This document shows positions 9,448 through 17,925 of a stretch of DNA of 64,000 nucleotides, piece by piece. Source of the DNA: CAVSWN01 sp963770995 (GTDB lineage: Bacteria; Acidobacteriota; Vicinamibacteria; Vicinamibacterales; CAVVIG01); NCBI GenBank assembly GCA_963770995.1, contig CAVYRS010000001.1:5146001-5210000 (forward strand), written 5' to 3'. Numbering within the stretch: position 1 is the stretch's first letter; each line of letters begins with the position of its first letter. The position numbers were made by a program, and so were the translations under genes. The notes under the pieces are model-generated. The model saw nothing but the letters and a program-made list of their open reading frames with translations, had not been told where the DNA came from and did not search any database.

Positions 9448-10788
9448 GTGCTGGTCGATCGCCGAACGCTCCTGCTCGCCGGCCTCGCGGCCGTCACCGT
9501 CCGCCCGCAGCCTGCCCTGAGCGAGCGCCAACGCAGCAGCGTCGAGCGAGTCGAAGGGACGCCGCTCGAGACGCTGAGCGACTGGCTCCGCGCATCGCCG
9601 GACGCGCGCGAGGCGGGGGTGAAAGCCTGCCTCGACCGCATCCGATCGAAGGATGCGGATATCCACGCGTGGGTGCAGGTGTCGCCGCAGCCGCCGACCG
9701 GACGAGGGCCGCTCTCCGGCATCCCGTTCGGCATGAAGGACATCGTCGAAACCAAGGGGCTGTCGACCGAATACGGATCGCCGATCTACAAGGGCCGCAT
9801 CGGCACCGACGACGCCGCCATCGTTCGTGAGCTCCGGCAGCGCGGCGGCATCCTGCTCGGCAAGACGCACACGACGGCCTTCGCGTATCGCACGCCGGCG
9901 CCGACACGCAATCCGCGCAACCTGGCGCATACGCCGGGCGGAAGTTCGAGCGGATCGGCCGCGGCGGTCGCCGCCGGGATGGTGCCGTTTGCGATCGGCA
10001 CGCAGACCGGCGGATCCGTACTGCGGCCGGCGTCGTTCTGCGGTGTGACGGGCTTCAAGCCGACGTTCGGTTGGACATCGACGGAAGGCGTGCTGCCGTT
10101 CGCGAAGAGCCTCGACACGCTGGGGTTTTTCACACACACAGCCGCCGACATGCTCGCGCTCTGGGAGGCGTTGGGACATTCGACGAACCTGTCCCGAGCG
10201 GAGTCGAGGGACGCGAGCGCTGACAGTCCGCTCGCCGCGCCAGAGCCGATGCCGGACGTCGAGCCCGAGATGGCCGCGGCGTTTCGGCGTGCGTTGGCGC
10301 GTCTGCGCTCAGCCGGCGTGTCAATCCGATCGATCGACATCGCCCCGATGCTGACGAAGCTGATCGCGGAAGCGCGGGTCATCATGTTCTATGAGGGCGC
10401 GCGTTTTCACGAACAGCGATACAAGGAGTACGGGACGCGGCTCGCCGACATCGCGGATTTGACTCGCGAAGGCCTTCAGATTCCCGTCGACCGCTACGAC
10501 GAGGCGCGACGGTACATCGCGACGTGCCGCACGACAGTGGCCGAGTTCTACAAGGCCACGCCTGCGATCCTCGTGCCCGCGGCGCCTGGGCCCGCGCCGC
10601 GCGGGTTGACGTCCACCGGCGATTCGCGGATGAACGCGCCGTGGACGGCGCTGGGCACGCCGGCGATCAGCATTCCGATGCCGGTCGGCAGCGCGCTGCC
10701 GCTCGGGCTGCAGCTGACGGCCAATCACGGTGACGAGGCGAGACTGCTTCGGACCGCGGTCCGGATGGAGCAGCTTCTGAAAACGTGA
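9448..10788 (+). CDS. Amidase-signature family hydrolase, exported
   Basis: 446 residues from a GTG start. It contains the amidase signature (GGSSSGSAAAVAAGMVPFAIG, then GTQTGGSVLRPASFCG), the catalytic lysine in GMKDIVETKG, and therefore a Ser-cisSer-Lys triad. It hydrolyses an amide bond; the substrate is unknown, and the absence of neighbouring gatB and gatC argues against a role in tRNA amidation. The N-terminus (VDRRTLLLAGLAAVTVRPQPAL) looks like a short signal peptide. Two stretches of the gene, 9510-9558 and 10188-10211, resemble a dispersed repeat (CCTGCCCTGAGC...AGTCGAAGGG) read in frame. Confidence 0.85.
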   Translation: MLVDRRTLLLAGLAAVTVRPQPALSERQRSSVERVEGTPLETLSDWLRASPDAREAGVKACLDRIRSKDADIHAWVQVSPQPPTGRGPLSGIPFGMKDIVETKGLSTEYGSPIYKGRIGTDDAAIVRELRQRGGILLGKTHTTAFAYRTPAPTRNPRNLAHTPGGSSSGSAAAVAAGMVPFAIGTQTGGSVLRPASFCGVTGFKPTFGWTSTEGVLPFAKSLDTLGFFTHTAADMLALWEALGHSTNLSRAESRDASADSPLAAPEPMPDVEPEMAAAFRRALARLRSAGVSIRSIDIAPMLTKLIAEARVIMFYEGARFHEQRYKEYGTRLADIADLTREGLQIPVDRYDEARRYIATCRTTVAEFYKATPAILVPAAPGPAPRGLTSTGDSRMNAPWTALGTPAISIPMPVGSALPLGLQLTANHGDEARLLRTAVRMEQLLKT

Positions 10789-10869
10789 ACGTCGAGGTGT
10801 TGAGCGAGACGAATCAGAAGGACCTTGCCGCGCTCAAGGTTCTCCTCGAAGATCGTCGAGGAGGCGGAC

Positions 10870-11655
10870 ATGGCTCGTAGGTGGACGTTCTCTGCGGCTG
10901 TCGCTGGCGCCCTTTCTGCGTGGACGCTGTCGCCGGCCGCCTCCGATCGGTTTCCCGCAGCCGGCGGGGACATCGAGATCACGCCGCTCGTCCACGCCAG
11001 CGTTCAGCTCGAGCACGCCGGCAAAGTGATCCAGATCGATCCGTGGAGCGTTGGCGATCTGTCGGGCGCGAAGCCTGCCGACTTGATTCTCGTCACAGAC
11101 GATGTCGGCCATCATCTCGACGTGAAGGCGATCAAGCAGCTGCGTAAGCCCGGTGCGCCGATCGTCATCGCCGCCAATGGGAAGCCGCAGGTGCCCGACG
11201 GGATCGTGCTGGCAAACGGGCAATCGACGACGGCCGCGGGCGTTCGCGTGGAGTCGATCGCGGCGTACGACATCAAGCCCGGCGCGCCCGAGCATCCCAA
11301 GGGCGAGGCCAGCGGCTACATCGTGACGCTGGGCGGGAAGCGGATCTATTTCGCGGGCGTCACCGAGTGCGTGCCCGAGGTGAAGGCGCTGAAGGACATC
11401 GACGTGGCGTTCATGCCGATGAACATCCCGGTCGAGCGCATGAGCCCAGCCGACACGGCGGCATGCACCAAGATCATCAACCCCAAGGTCGTCTACGTCT
11501 ACCACTACGACCAGGATTTCGCCTCGCGTGCGGCGAATCCCAACGCGACGCTGCGGGGCCTGCCAGGCGGCATCACGATCGCGCAGAGTCTGCAAATGTT
11601 CCAGGACGCGATGAAGGGCACACCGACAGAGGTGCGCCTCGCCAAGTGGTACTAG
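10870..11655 (+). CDS. Metallo-beta-lactamase-fold protein with degenerate metal site
   Basis: 261 residues from the ATG at 10870, with a signal peptide (WTFSAAVAGALSAWTLSPAAS). The fold resembles UlaG-like MBL proteins: ITPLVHASVQLEHAGKVIQIDPWS at the N-terminus, then the metal loop, then YFAGVTECVPEV and VYVYHYDQDF. The canonical THxHxDH loop reads TDDVGHH here, so most zinc ligands are replaced, and the later Asp of the GDTE-type motif is a Val. Either the protein binds metal differently or it has lost hydrolase activity. The next gene overlaps its end by ten bases. Confidence 0.75.
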   Translation: MARRWTFSAAVAGALSAWTLSPAASDRFPAAGGDIEITPLVHASVQLEHAGKVIQIDPWSVGDLSGAKPADLILVTDDVGHHLDVKAIKQLRKPGAPIVIAANGKPQVPDGIVLANGQSTTAAGVRVESIAAYDIKPGAPEHPKGEASGYIVTLGGKRIYFAGVTECVPEVKALKDIDVAFMPMNIPVERMSPADTAACTKIINPKVVYVYHYDQDFASRAANPNATLRGLPGGITIAQSLQMFQDAMKGTPTEVRLAKWY

Positions 11656-12287
11656 TTCTAGGCTGCGCATCGCGCACGAGGGCCGTTTTATTGGCGATGG
11701 CTGTCGTCGCCGTATCAGCTGCGTGTTCGCGTGCGTACACCGCCGGGCTCTGGTTCGCCGCGGACGCGCTCTCGTTGCCCGATTACATCGAGGCCCGCCT
11801 GGGCGGACGGTTGACCGAAGCGGAGATGCAATCGATCGAACAGCTGTCGCGCCGGGAGGTCGAACGCGCATTTTCGGGCTTGGCCGTGTCGTTCACCGAC
11901 AGCGACCGGGCATTCTGGCGTGTCGCCGTGCTTCGATCGATGCCGGAGAGACAGAGCAAGGCGCTGCCTCGTGCCGGCGAATCGCTGACGATGGGATTTC
12001 TCGGCGGACGCGGCACGGTCGGCGTCGACTTTGTCGCCTTCCAGGCGGTTCAGTACGCTCCCGCCGAGGGAAATCGCGCGGACATCATCGCCGGCATCGG
12101 GCGAGGCATCGGCAGGGTCGCGATTCATGAGCTCATGCACCAGATGCTCGGCCATTCCATCACCGACGACACCGTCGATCCGAACAGCTACGAGTACGGC
12201 AGGCCCGATCGCCAATCGCAGTACTACGGCGAGCTGCACTGGACCTCGGCGCTGCCGCTGCTGCGAAAGAAACTGGGGTCGACATGA
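11646..12287 (+). CDS. Putative lipoprotein with HExxH metallopeptidase-like motif
   Basis: 213 residues if read from the GTG at 11646; an ATG at 11697 is the alternative. The N-terminus is hydrophobic and ends in a lipobox-like VSAAC. The motif HELMHQMLGH near residue 161 is a HExxH zinc signature with a further histidine five residues later. The middle part (YIEARLGGRLTEAEMQSIEQLSRREVERAF) is helical. I do not recognise a named family; a peptidase role is inferred from the motif alone. Its stop overlaps the ATG of the next gene, so the two are co-transcribed. Confidence 0.55.
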   Translation: MVLVLGCASRTRAVLLAMAVVAVSAACSRAYTAGLWFAADALSLPDYIEARLGGRLTEAEMQSIEQLSRREVERAFSGLAVSFTDSDRAFWRVAVLRSMPERQSKALPRAGESLTMGFLGGRGTVGVDFVAFQAVQYAPAEGNRADIIAGIGRGIGRVAIHELMHQMLGHSITDDTVDPNSYEYGRPDRQSQYYGELHWTSALPLLRKKLGST

Positions 12288-12766
12288 GCCCGATCCTTCT
12301 GTTCGCCGCGGCGATCGCCGCATCAGGGTTGGGCACGCCGTCCGCGGCGCAGGCGCCCGCAGGCATCGCCCGTGTCGCCTGGCTGCAGGGATGCTGGGCG
12401 AGGACGTCGGGGCAGCGCACCGTCGAGGAACAGTGGATGGCGCCGCGCGGCAAGACGATGATGGGAATGAGCCGGACGGTGCAGGGCGATCGGGTCGTCG
12501 AGTACGAGTTCCTGATTCTTCGCGAGCAGGGCGATCAGCTCGCCTACGAAGCGCATCCTTCGGGGCAACCCACCGCCGTCTTCGTGTCGCGCACCATCGA
12601 TGAATCGTCGGTGGTCTTCGAGAACCCCGAGCACGATTTTCCCCAGCGCGTCGCCTATCGGCGCGACGGTCCGGACGCGCTGACGGCGTGGATCGAAGGC
12701 ACGATGAAGGGAACGCCGAGACGCGTCGAGTTCGCGTACACACGCGCGGCATGCCCAGGAAAGTAG
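12284..12766 (+). CDS. DUF6265-like secreted protein
   Basis: 160 residues with a signal peptide (LLFAAAIAASGLGTPSAAQA). The mature part has the lipocalin-like pattern seen in DUF6265: RVAWLQGCWARTSGQRTVEEQW, GMSRTVQGDRVVEYEF, FENPEHDFPQRVAYRR and a closing strand MKGTPRRVEFAY. These small beta-barrel proteins are common in Acidobacteria and have no known function. It starts with an ATGA overlap with the upstream HExxH lipoprotein. Confidence 0.75.
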   Translation: MSPILLFAAAIAASGLGTPSAAQAPAGIARVAWLQGCWARTSGQRTVEEQWMAPRGKTMMGMSRTVQGDRVVEYEFLILREQGDQLAYEAHPSGQPTAVFVSRTIDESSVVFENPEHDFPQRVAYRRDGPDALTAWIEGTMKGTPRRVEFAYTRAACPGK

Positions 12767-13278
12767 CTCTCGCATCTTCGAAGCGGCCGCTGTGGACGTG
12801 TCCGAAATGCGGCCTGAAGTTCGTGACCACGAACTTGTGGCACTCCTGCGGCTACGCGACGATGGACGACTGGTTCGCGCGCATGGGCCCGCGCGGGCGC
12901 GCGCTCTACGATCGATTCGAGGCGTTGATCGCGAGCTGCGGTGAGTATCACGTCTCGCCGGCCAAGACACGCATCGCGTTTCTCGGCCGCGTGCGCTTTG
13001 CCAGCATCTCGAAGATCTCGGAAGAGTCCATGACGTGCGGGTTCGCGCTGCCGCGCCCGCTGAAATCCCGGCGCTTTCTCAACGTCGAGGAAGTCGTGCC
13101 GGGCTGGTGGCAGCATCGATTGCACATCACCGATCCCAATCAGCTCGATGCCGAAGTGCAGCGCTGGCTGCGCGAGAGCTATCGTCTGATGGGACAGCGG
13201 GAGCGCTTGATCGAACGTGGGCGGAGGTCGCATGTCGGGCCGGGACGCGCAGTCAATCAGACTCGTCGCGCTCGCTAG
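12751..13278 (+). CDS. DUF5655-domain protein
   Basis: 175 residues from the ATG at 12751, overlapping the previous gene by 16 bases. The N-terminus carries a zinc-ribbon half (CPKCGLKFVTTNLWHSCG), followed by the DUF5655 core: LYDRFEALIASCGEYHVSPAKTRIAF, VRFASI and a closing helix after WWQHRLHITDPNQLD. DUF5655 occurs alone or with DNA-binding domains and its role is unknown. It overlaps the start of the MHS transporter gene by 47 bases. Confidence 0.8.
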   Translation: MPRKVALASSKRPLWTCPKCGLKFVTTNLWHSCGYATMDDWFARMGPRGRALYDRFEALIASCGEYHVSPAKTRIAFLGRVRFASISKISEESMTCGFALPRPLKSRRFLNVEEVVPGWWQHRLHITDPNQLDAEVQRWLRESYRLMGQRERLIERGRRSHVGPGRAVNQTRRAR

Positions 13279-14503
13279 CCTGATCGGGACCACGATCGAG
13301 TGGTACGACTTCTATCTCTACGGGACGGCAGCGGCGCTGGTGTTCAACCGTCTCTACTTCCCGACCTTCGATCCCTTCGTGGGCACGCTCGCTGCGTTCG
13401 CCACCTATAGCTTCGGCTTCGCCGCGCGTCCGATCGGGGGCATCGTCATCGGCCATTTCGGCGATCGCGTGGGACGAAAGTCGATGCTCGTGCTCACGCT
13501 CACGATCACTGGCATTGCGACCTTCGGCATCGGCCTGCTTCCCACCTACGAGCAGATTGGACCGTGGGCGGCGGTCCTCCTCGTGCTGCTCCGTCTGGCG
13601 CAGGGTTTCGGCGTAGGCGGCGAGTGGGGCGGCGCGGTGCTGATGGCCGTGGAGCATGCGCCGCCGCACCGGCGCGGATTCTACGGAAGCTGGCCGCAGG
13701 TTGGCGTGCCGGCCGGTCTGGTGCTGTCCACGGGCGCGTTCGCGTTCATGGTGCGGCTGCCGGAGGATCAGTTTCTCGCGTGGGGCTGGCGCGTGCCGTT
13801 CCTCTTGAGCATTCTGCTCGTGGGCGTCGGCCTCGTGATCCGCCTGCGCATCGTGGAAACGCCGGCCTTCTCGCGCGTGAAGGATGCCGGCGCGGAATCG
13901 CGGCGGCCCATCGTCGAAGTGCTCGAGACGCATTGGAAGGAAGTGCTGCTCGCGATGGGCGTCCGCATGGCGGAAAACGGCGGGTTCTACATCTACACCG
14001 TCTTCCTGCTCGTGTACGGCACGCAGGTTGTCGGCCTTCCGCGGCAGACGATCCTGAACGCCGTGCTCATCGGCGCGGCGTTTCTGCTGCCGGCGCTGCT
14101 CGCGTGCGGCGCGCTGTCGGATCGGTTCGGCCGCCGGCCGGTGTATTTGTTCGGCGCCTGTTTCACGGCGCTGTTCGCGTACCCGCTGTTCCTGCTGCTC
14201 GACACGGGATCGGCGACGTTCGTGTCTCTCGCGCTCGTGCTCGCCCTCGTGTTCGGTCAGGCGCCGATGTACGGGCCGCAGGCGGCGTTCTTGTCCGAGC
14301 TGTTCGGCACACGCGTTCGCTACAGCGGCGCCTCGCTCGGGTCGCAGCTGTCGTCGGTGATCGCCGGCGGGCTGTCGCCGTTCATCGCGACGGCGCTGCT
14401 GCCGTACGGCAAGAGCGCGCTGGCTGCCTACATGATCGGCATGGCCATCATCACCATCATCGCGGTGCTTCTGGCTTCCGAAACCCGGCATCGCACGCTG
14501 TGA
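13232..14503 (+). CDS. MFS transporter, metabolite:H+ symporter (MHS) family
   Basis: 423 residues from the ATG at 13232, preceded by GGAGG. The start region ASLIGTTIEWYDFYLYGTAAAL is the hallmark of MHS transporters (ProP, ShiA, KgtP, citrate carriers). Other MFS signatures are GHFGDRVGRKSMLV (loop 2-3) and DRFGRRPVY (loop 8-9); twelve helices are visible. It would import an organic acid, shikimate-like or zwitterionic compound with protons; the sequence does not say which. The stop overlaps the GTG of the RDD gene. Confidence 0.85.
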   Translation: MSGRDAQSIRLVALASLIGTTIEWYDFYLYGTAAALVFNRLYFPTFDPFVGTLAAFATYSFGFAARPIGGIVIGHFGDRVGRKSMLVLTLTITGIATFGIGLLPTYEQIGPWAAVLLVLLRLAQGFGVGGEWGGAVLMAVEHAPPHRRGFYGSWPQVGVPAGLVLSTGAFAFMVRLPEDQFLAWGWRVPFLLSILLVGVGLVIRLRIVETPAFSRVKDAGAESRRPIVEVLETHWKEVLLAMGVRMAENGGFYIYTVFLLVYGTQVVGLPRQTILNAVLIGAAFLLPALLACGALSDRFGRRPVYLFGACFTALFAYPLFLLLDTGSATFVSLALVLALVFGQAPMYGPQAAFLSELFGTRVRYSGASLGSQLSSVIAGGLSPFIATALLPYGKSALAAYMIGMAIITIIAVLLASETRHRTL

Positions 14504-15063
14504 CGCCGATCGTCATCGGGCTCGTTCTGCCGGCGCTCCTGTTTGCGGCCGTGTACTTCCCAACGTTGAACAAGTTCTCGCTCGCGCTCGTGTCGCCGTA
14601 CCCGAAAGCTGACGTCCGCAAGCGATTGGCCGCAGCCCTGATTGACGGCGTCCCGATTGTCGCCTCGTTCCTGTTTTACTGGAGTGCCGGTTCGGTCATG
14701 TTGCCGTTCATCGGCGCCGCGTACCTGCTCCTGCGGGACGGGGTGCGCGGGCAGAGTCTGGGGAAGTTGTGGCTTGGCCTGGTCGTCATCAACCTCGAGA
14801 CCAGCGAGCCTTGCACGCTCAAGGACTCGGTCTGGCGCAACGCCTTGTTCCTGATTCCAGGCGCGAACGTCGCGGCGCTGGTGCTCGAAGCCGCCACGGT
14901 GATGCGGGATCCTCAGGGTCAGCGATTGGGTGACCGGATCGCGCAGACGCAGGTGGTCGAGGGATTCGGGGTGAAGGATCTGGCCGCGTCGTTCCAACAA
15001 TGGTGGCGCAGCTTTCTCGGTGAGCTCGGTCTGCCTGGGCGGAAGCGTATTCCGTCGAGATGA
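14500..15063 (+). CDS. RDD-family membrane protein
   Basis: 187 residues from a GTG that overlaps the preceding stop (GTGA). After an extra N-terminal helix (VIGLVLPALLFAAVYFP) comes the RDD pattern: RKRLAAALIDGVPIVASFLFY (Arg and Asp of the name), LLLRDGVRGQSLGKLWLGLVV, and GQRLGDRIAQTQVV. RDD proteins are small integral membrane proteins, some of which act in ion or solute transport. It may share a transcript with the MHS transporter. Confidence 0.8.
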   Translation: MTPIVIGLVLPALLFAAVYFPTLNKFSLALVSPYPKADVRKRLAAALIDGVPIVASFLFYWSAGSVMLPFIGAAYLLLRDGVRGQSLGKLWLGLVVINLETSEPCTLKDSVWRNALFLIPGANVAALVLEAATVMRDPQGQRLGDRIAQTQVVEGFGVKDLAASFQQWWRSFLGELGLPGRKRIPSR

Positions 15064-15106
15064 TCGACGGCGTTGGCCAACTCATCGCTGAGGACCTGCG
15101 CGAGTA

Positions 15107-16726
15107 TCAGCGCGACAGCGTCGCGCGCAGCCAGGCTTCGAGCGTCACGAGCATCCAGATCTTGATCCCGCGCCGGGGACGAACACCCGGCAATCGCCCG
15201 GCCAGCAACGTCTCGAGGTACGCTCGATCGAACAATCCGTACGGCGACAACCCATCGATCAGCCGTTCGCGAGCGTGATGAAGCAGCGGTCCCTTGAACC
15301 ACCCCTCGACCGGAACCAGCATGCCGCTTTTCGGCCGGTCAACGATCGCGGACGGCAGCAGGTCGCGGACGGCTTCTTTCAGGAGGTATTTTTCGACGGA
15401 GCCGCGCAGCTTGAGTCGTGAGGGAATGCCGAAGGCAGCCTCCACGATCGCGCGATCGAACAATGGGGAGCGGGGCACCACGCCAAATACGGCGCTGAGC
15501 GCGTCAACCTTGTGCAGGATGTGAAACGGACCCTTGAACGCCACATTGATCGCCATCAACTTGCCGATCAAGCTCACCCACCGCGAATCGGCGAAAAATG
15601 GAGCCAGCTGGCACTCGAGCGCGTTCGCGCCGATCGACGCGGTCACGTCCGGCGCGAGCATCGAGGAGACATCGTCGAAGCATTTCTGGTGCGCCCGCAG
15701 GTAGTTCCGCTCGCGCTGGTAGAGCGTTCGATCGCCGGCGTCGCCCTCCTCGCCGTCGCCGAACAGATCCGCCAGCAGCATCGGGATGTTTTTGGGGCCG
15801 CCGAAACACGGATCGCCGCCCTCGCCGTTGAGGACGATGGCCGAGCGCTCGGCCGCCTGTTGAAACAGCAGGAAGTTGGGGACCGTCAGGGGATCGCCGA
15901 TGGGATCGCCCAGCGCGGCAATCGACGCATCCAGGCTGTTCAAAATCGCGTCGGGCGACAGCTCCACGACGTGATGGCGGGTTCCGCAGTGATCGGCCAC
16001 CAATGAGCTGAACGGCAGCTCGTTCCGATGCGCCGCGCCAAACGAAACGGAGTACGTGAACACATCGTCCGGATGAAGGCGCCGCGCCAGCGCCACGACC
16101 AGGCTGGAATCGATGCCGCCGGACAGGAACGCGGCAACGGGACCGCGTTCGGGCAGGCGGCGTCGCACGGCGGCCTCCAGCTCCCGCCGCAGGTCTCTTC
16201 GCAGCGTGGCCTCGTTCGCCGCCGATTCTCGATTTGTTTCTGCCGGCAGCGACCAGTAGGACGTGAAGGAGAGCGCTCCTCGACGAAACCGGACGACTTC
16301 GCCGGGAAGCACCTTGAAGATCCCGTGCAGCAGCGTGTCCCTGCCCGGAAGATAGCCGTAGCTCAAGTATCGAGCGACAGCGGTGTGATTGATGACGGAG
16401 GGAACGAGCCCGCTCGCCAGGATGGACGCGACGTTGGATCCGAAGATCAATCGATCGCCGGCGCTCGCGTAGAACAGACTGCGTTCGCCGATGTGATCCC
16501 GGGCGAGACAGAACGCTCCATCGGGCTCCCGCCACGCCAACGCAAACGCGCCGTTTACCTCGCTCAGCTTCGATCGCCGAAGAACATCCGACCAATCGGC
16601 AAGCGTGTCGATTCGTCGTCCGTCGATCCAGCAGGCATCGAAGTCCGCGGTGAGACGGTGGTCTTCGGTCGCCGGACCGACGACTCCTCCGATTCCGCGA
16701 GCCGCTCTAGCCGAAGGAATCGGCAC
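15107..16726 (-). CDS. AsnB-like amide ligase, operon gene 5 (no glutaminase cysteine)
   Basis: 539 residues from a GTG at 16726 that lies inside the end of the previous gene. The C-terminal half is a complete asparagine-synthetase ATP-pyrophosphatase domain: FLSGGIDSSLVVALARR (PP-loop, about residue 202), VLNGEGGDPCFGG, and the end segment SPLFDRAIVEAAFGIPSRLKLRG with KIWMLVTLEAWLRATL. The N-terminal glutaminase-like domain is short and does not begin Met-Cys; GIGGVVGPAT stands where MCGI is expected, so ammonia release from glutamine is unlikely. Such proteins (compare lasso-peptide cyclases and beta-lactam synthetases) activate a carboxylate by adenylation and join it to an amine. Frame intact. 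Last gene of the five-gene operon. Confidence 0.8.
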   Translation of the reverse strand: MPIPSARAARGIGGVVGPATEDHRLTADFDACWIDGRRIDTLADWSDVLRRSKLSEVNGAFALAWREPDGAFCLARDHIGERSLFYASAGDRLIFGSNVASILASGLVPSVINHTAVARYLSYGYLPGRDTLLHGIFKVLPGEVVRFRRGALSFTSYWSLPAETNRESAANEATLRRDLRRELEAAVRRRLPERGPVAAFLSGGIDSSLVVALARRLHPDDVFTYSVSFGAAHRNELPFSSLVADHCGTRHHVVELSPDAILNSLDASIAALGDPIGDPLTVPNFLLFQQAAERSAIVLNGEGGDPCFGGPKNIPMLLADLFGDGEEGDAGDRTLYQRERNYLRAHQKCFDDVSSMLAPDVTASIGANALECQLAPFFADSRWVSLIGKLMAINVAFKGPFHILHKVDALSAVFGVVPRSPLFDRAIVEAAFGIPSRLKLRGSVEKYLLKEAVRDLLPSAIVDRPKSGMLVPVEGWFKGPLLHHARERLIDGLSPYGLFDRAYLETLLAGRLPGVRPRRGIKIWMLVTLEAWLRATLSR

Positions 16727-17925
16727 CACCGTCCGAATCGCCGGCATCCGCGCCGAAGGAGCTGTCATCGGAATAGTAGCCACTGGCGCCGCCACCACCG
16801 CTCTCACCGCCGCCGAAACTGTCGCTGCCGCCGCTGTCACCGCCGTCCCCAGTGCCGCCGCTCGCGACGCCGATGCCGTCGCCGTCGCCCCCATTCCCCG
16901 AGTCGGACGTCGCCTCCTCGCGCCGGTTGATCGCCTTGAACAGGCGCTTGAGGATCTGCTCCGGGCGGATCGCGGCCAGCTCCAGCACATACGCGCCCAG
17001 CCAGTCGATCTCACCGGCGCGAATCCCTTCTCCGGGTCGCACGAGCGCCATCGGATCCGCCGGGCAGCAGAAGACCCGTGAATGGCCCGGCGTGATGCGG
17101 ACGAAGACCGACATCGGTTACCGACGCACGCCCCTTGAACCAGGCCTCGTCGTTCGCCAATGTGAAAGGGCAGCTTGCAACCGGCCACGGTGGCGTCGTG
17201 CAGGGCGAAGACCTGCAGCTTCGGATTCCGCTTCAGCATGGTGCGGACCGTCTCGAACGGTCCTTCCGGATATCCGGCAATCGACAGAATCGCGCAGTTG
17301 TTCTCGAAATGAAAGTTGTTGGCGATCAGCAGATCGACCGTGCGCGCTCGATCGCAGATCACGGCCCGGTCGAACGAGTAGTCGCCGATGTCGCTCTCCT
17401 GCGGATCGTTGGGGCGCGGGTTTCGACTTGCGCACGATGAGGCCCGGCGGGCTGCCGTGCGCGCCGAGCCACTTCTGCCACAGCCCGTCGAACTCGCCTG
17501 GTCCAGCCCAACCGTCGTCATCCGGTGGTACGATGTTCCGCACCAGCCACCAGAGTCCGAGGCACGCCGGCAGAAGGACGCGAATGGCCGCCGGCTGCCC
17601 GAGCCAGCGAGGTACAGGCTCCCCAACACACCGGAGCAGAGGCGGAGCCACGGCCATGCCGACCGCGAAGCAGACGACAGCGGATGGCCGCACGGATTCG
17701 CGCCGCCGGCGCCAGGCGCCGGCACAATCTCGTAGTACAGGTGCTCGACGCCCCAGCGGATCTGGCCCTGTGCGGAGACGGCGTCGATCGCCGACTTGAA
17801 CGCACCGTCGGTGAAGCGGTCGCCGCTCCTTGGGCTCGAAGGCGAACTTGCTTCGGCAACTCGGACATCGCCCGTCTGCCGCGATCTTGTACTTGCTGTC
17901 GTGTGCCGCAGTGGATGCACTTCAC
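16707..17925 (-). CDS. Zinc-ribbon membrane protein with Gly/Ser/Asp-rich tail, operon gene 4 (frameshifts)
   Basis: About 405 residues once several one-base breaks are repaired. Start GTG at 17925 overlaps the preceding stop. N-terminus VKCIHCGTRQQ, then (shift) YKIAADGRCPSCRSKFAF makes a two-CxxC zinc ribbon. Next come SAIDAVSAQGQIRWGVEHLYYEIV, hydrophobic segments (VVCFAVGMAVAPPLL; VLLPACLGLWWLVRNIV), a conserved-looking domain (YSFDRAVICDRARTVDLLIA, NNFHFENNCAILSIAGYP, LQVFALHDATVAGCKLPF), then VRITPGHSRVFCCPADP. The last 45 residues are almost only Gly, Ser, Asp and Ala and include SFGGGESGGGGASGYYSDD. I do not know the family. A tail of this kind is seen in TPM/YgcG-type membrane proteins. 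It lies between two amide-ligase genes. Confidence 0.6.

Noticed and set aside
9448..10788. GatA subunit of Glu-tRNA amidotransferase.
   Set aside because: A signal-like N-terminus and absence of gatB and gatC favour a general amidase.
13253..14491. A 412-codon minus-strand open frame opposite the MHS transporter.
   Set aside because: The composition (Glu/Arg/Gln/His-rich) is that of an antisense shadow; the transporter signature lies on the plus strand.
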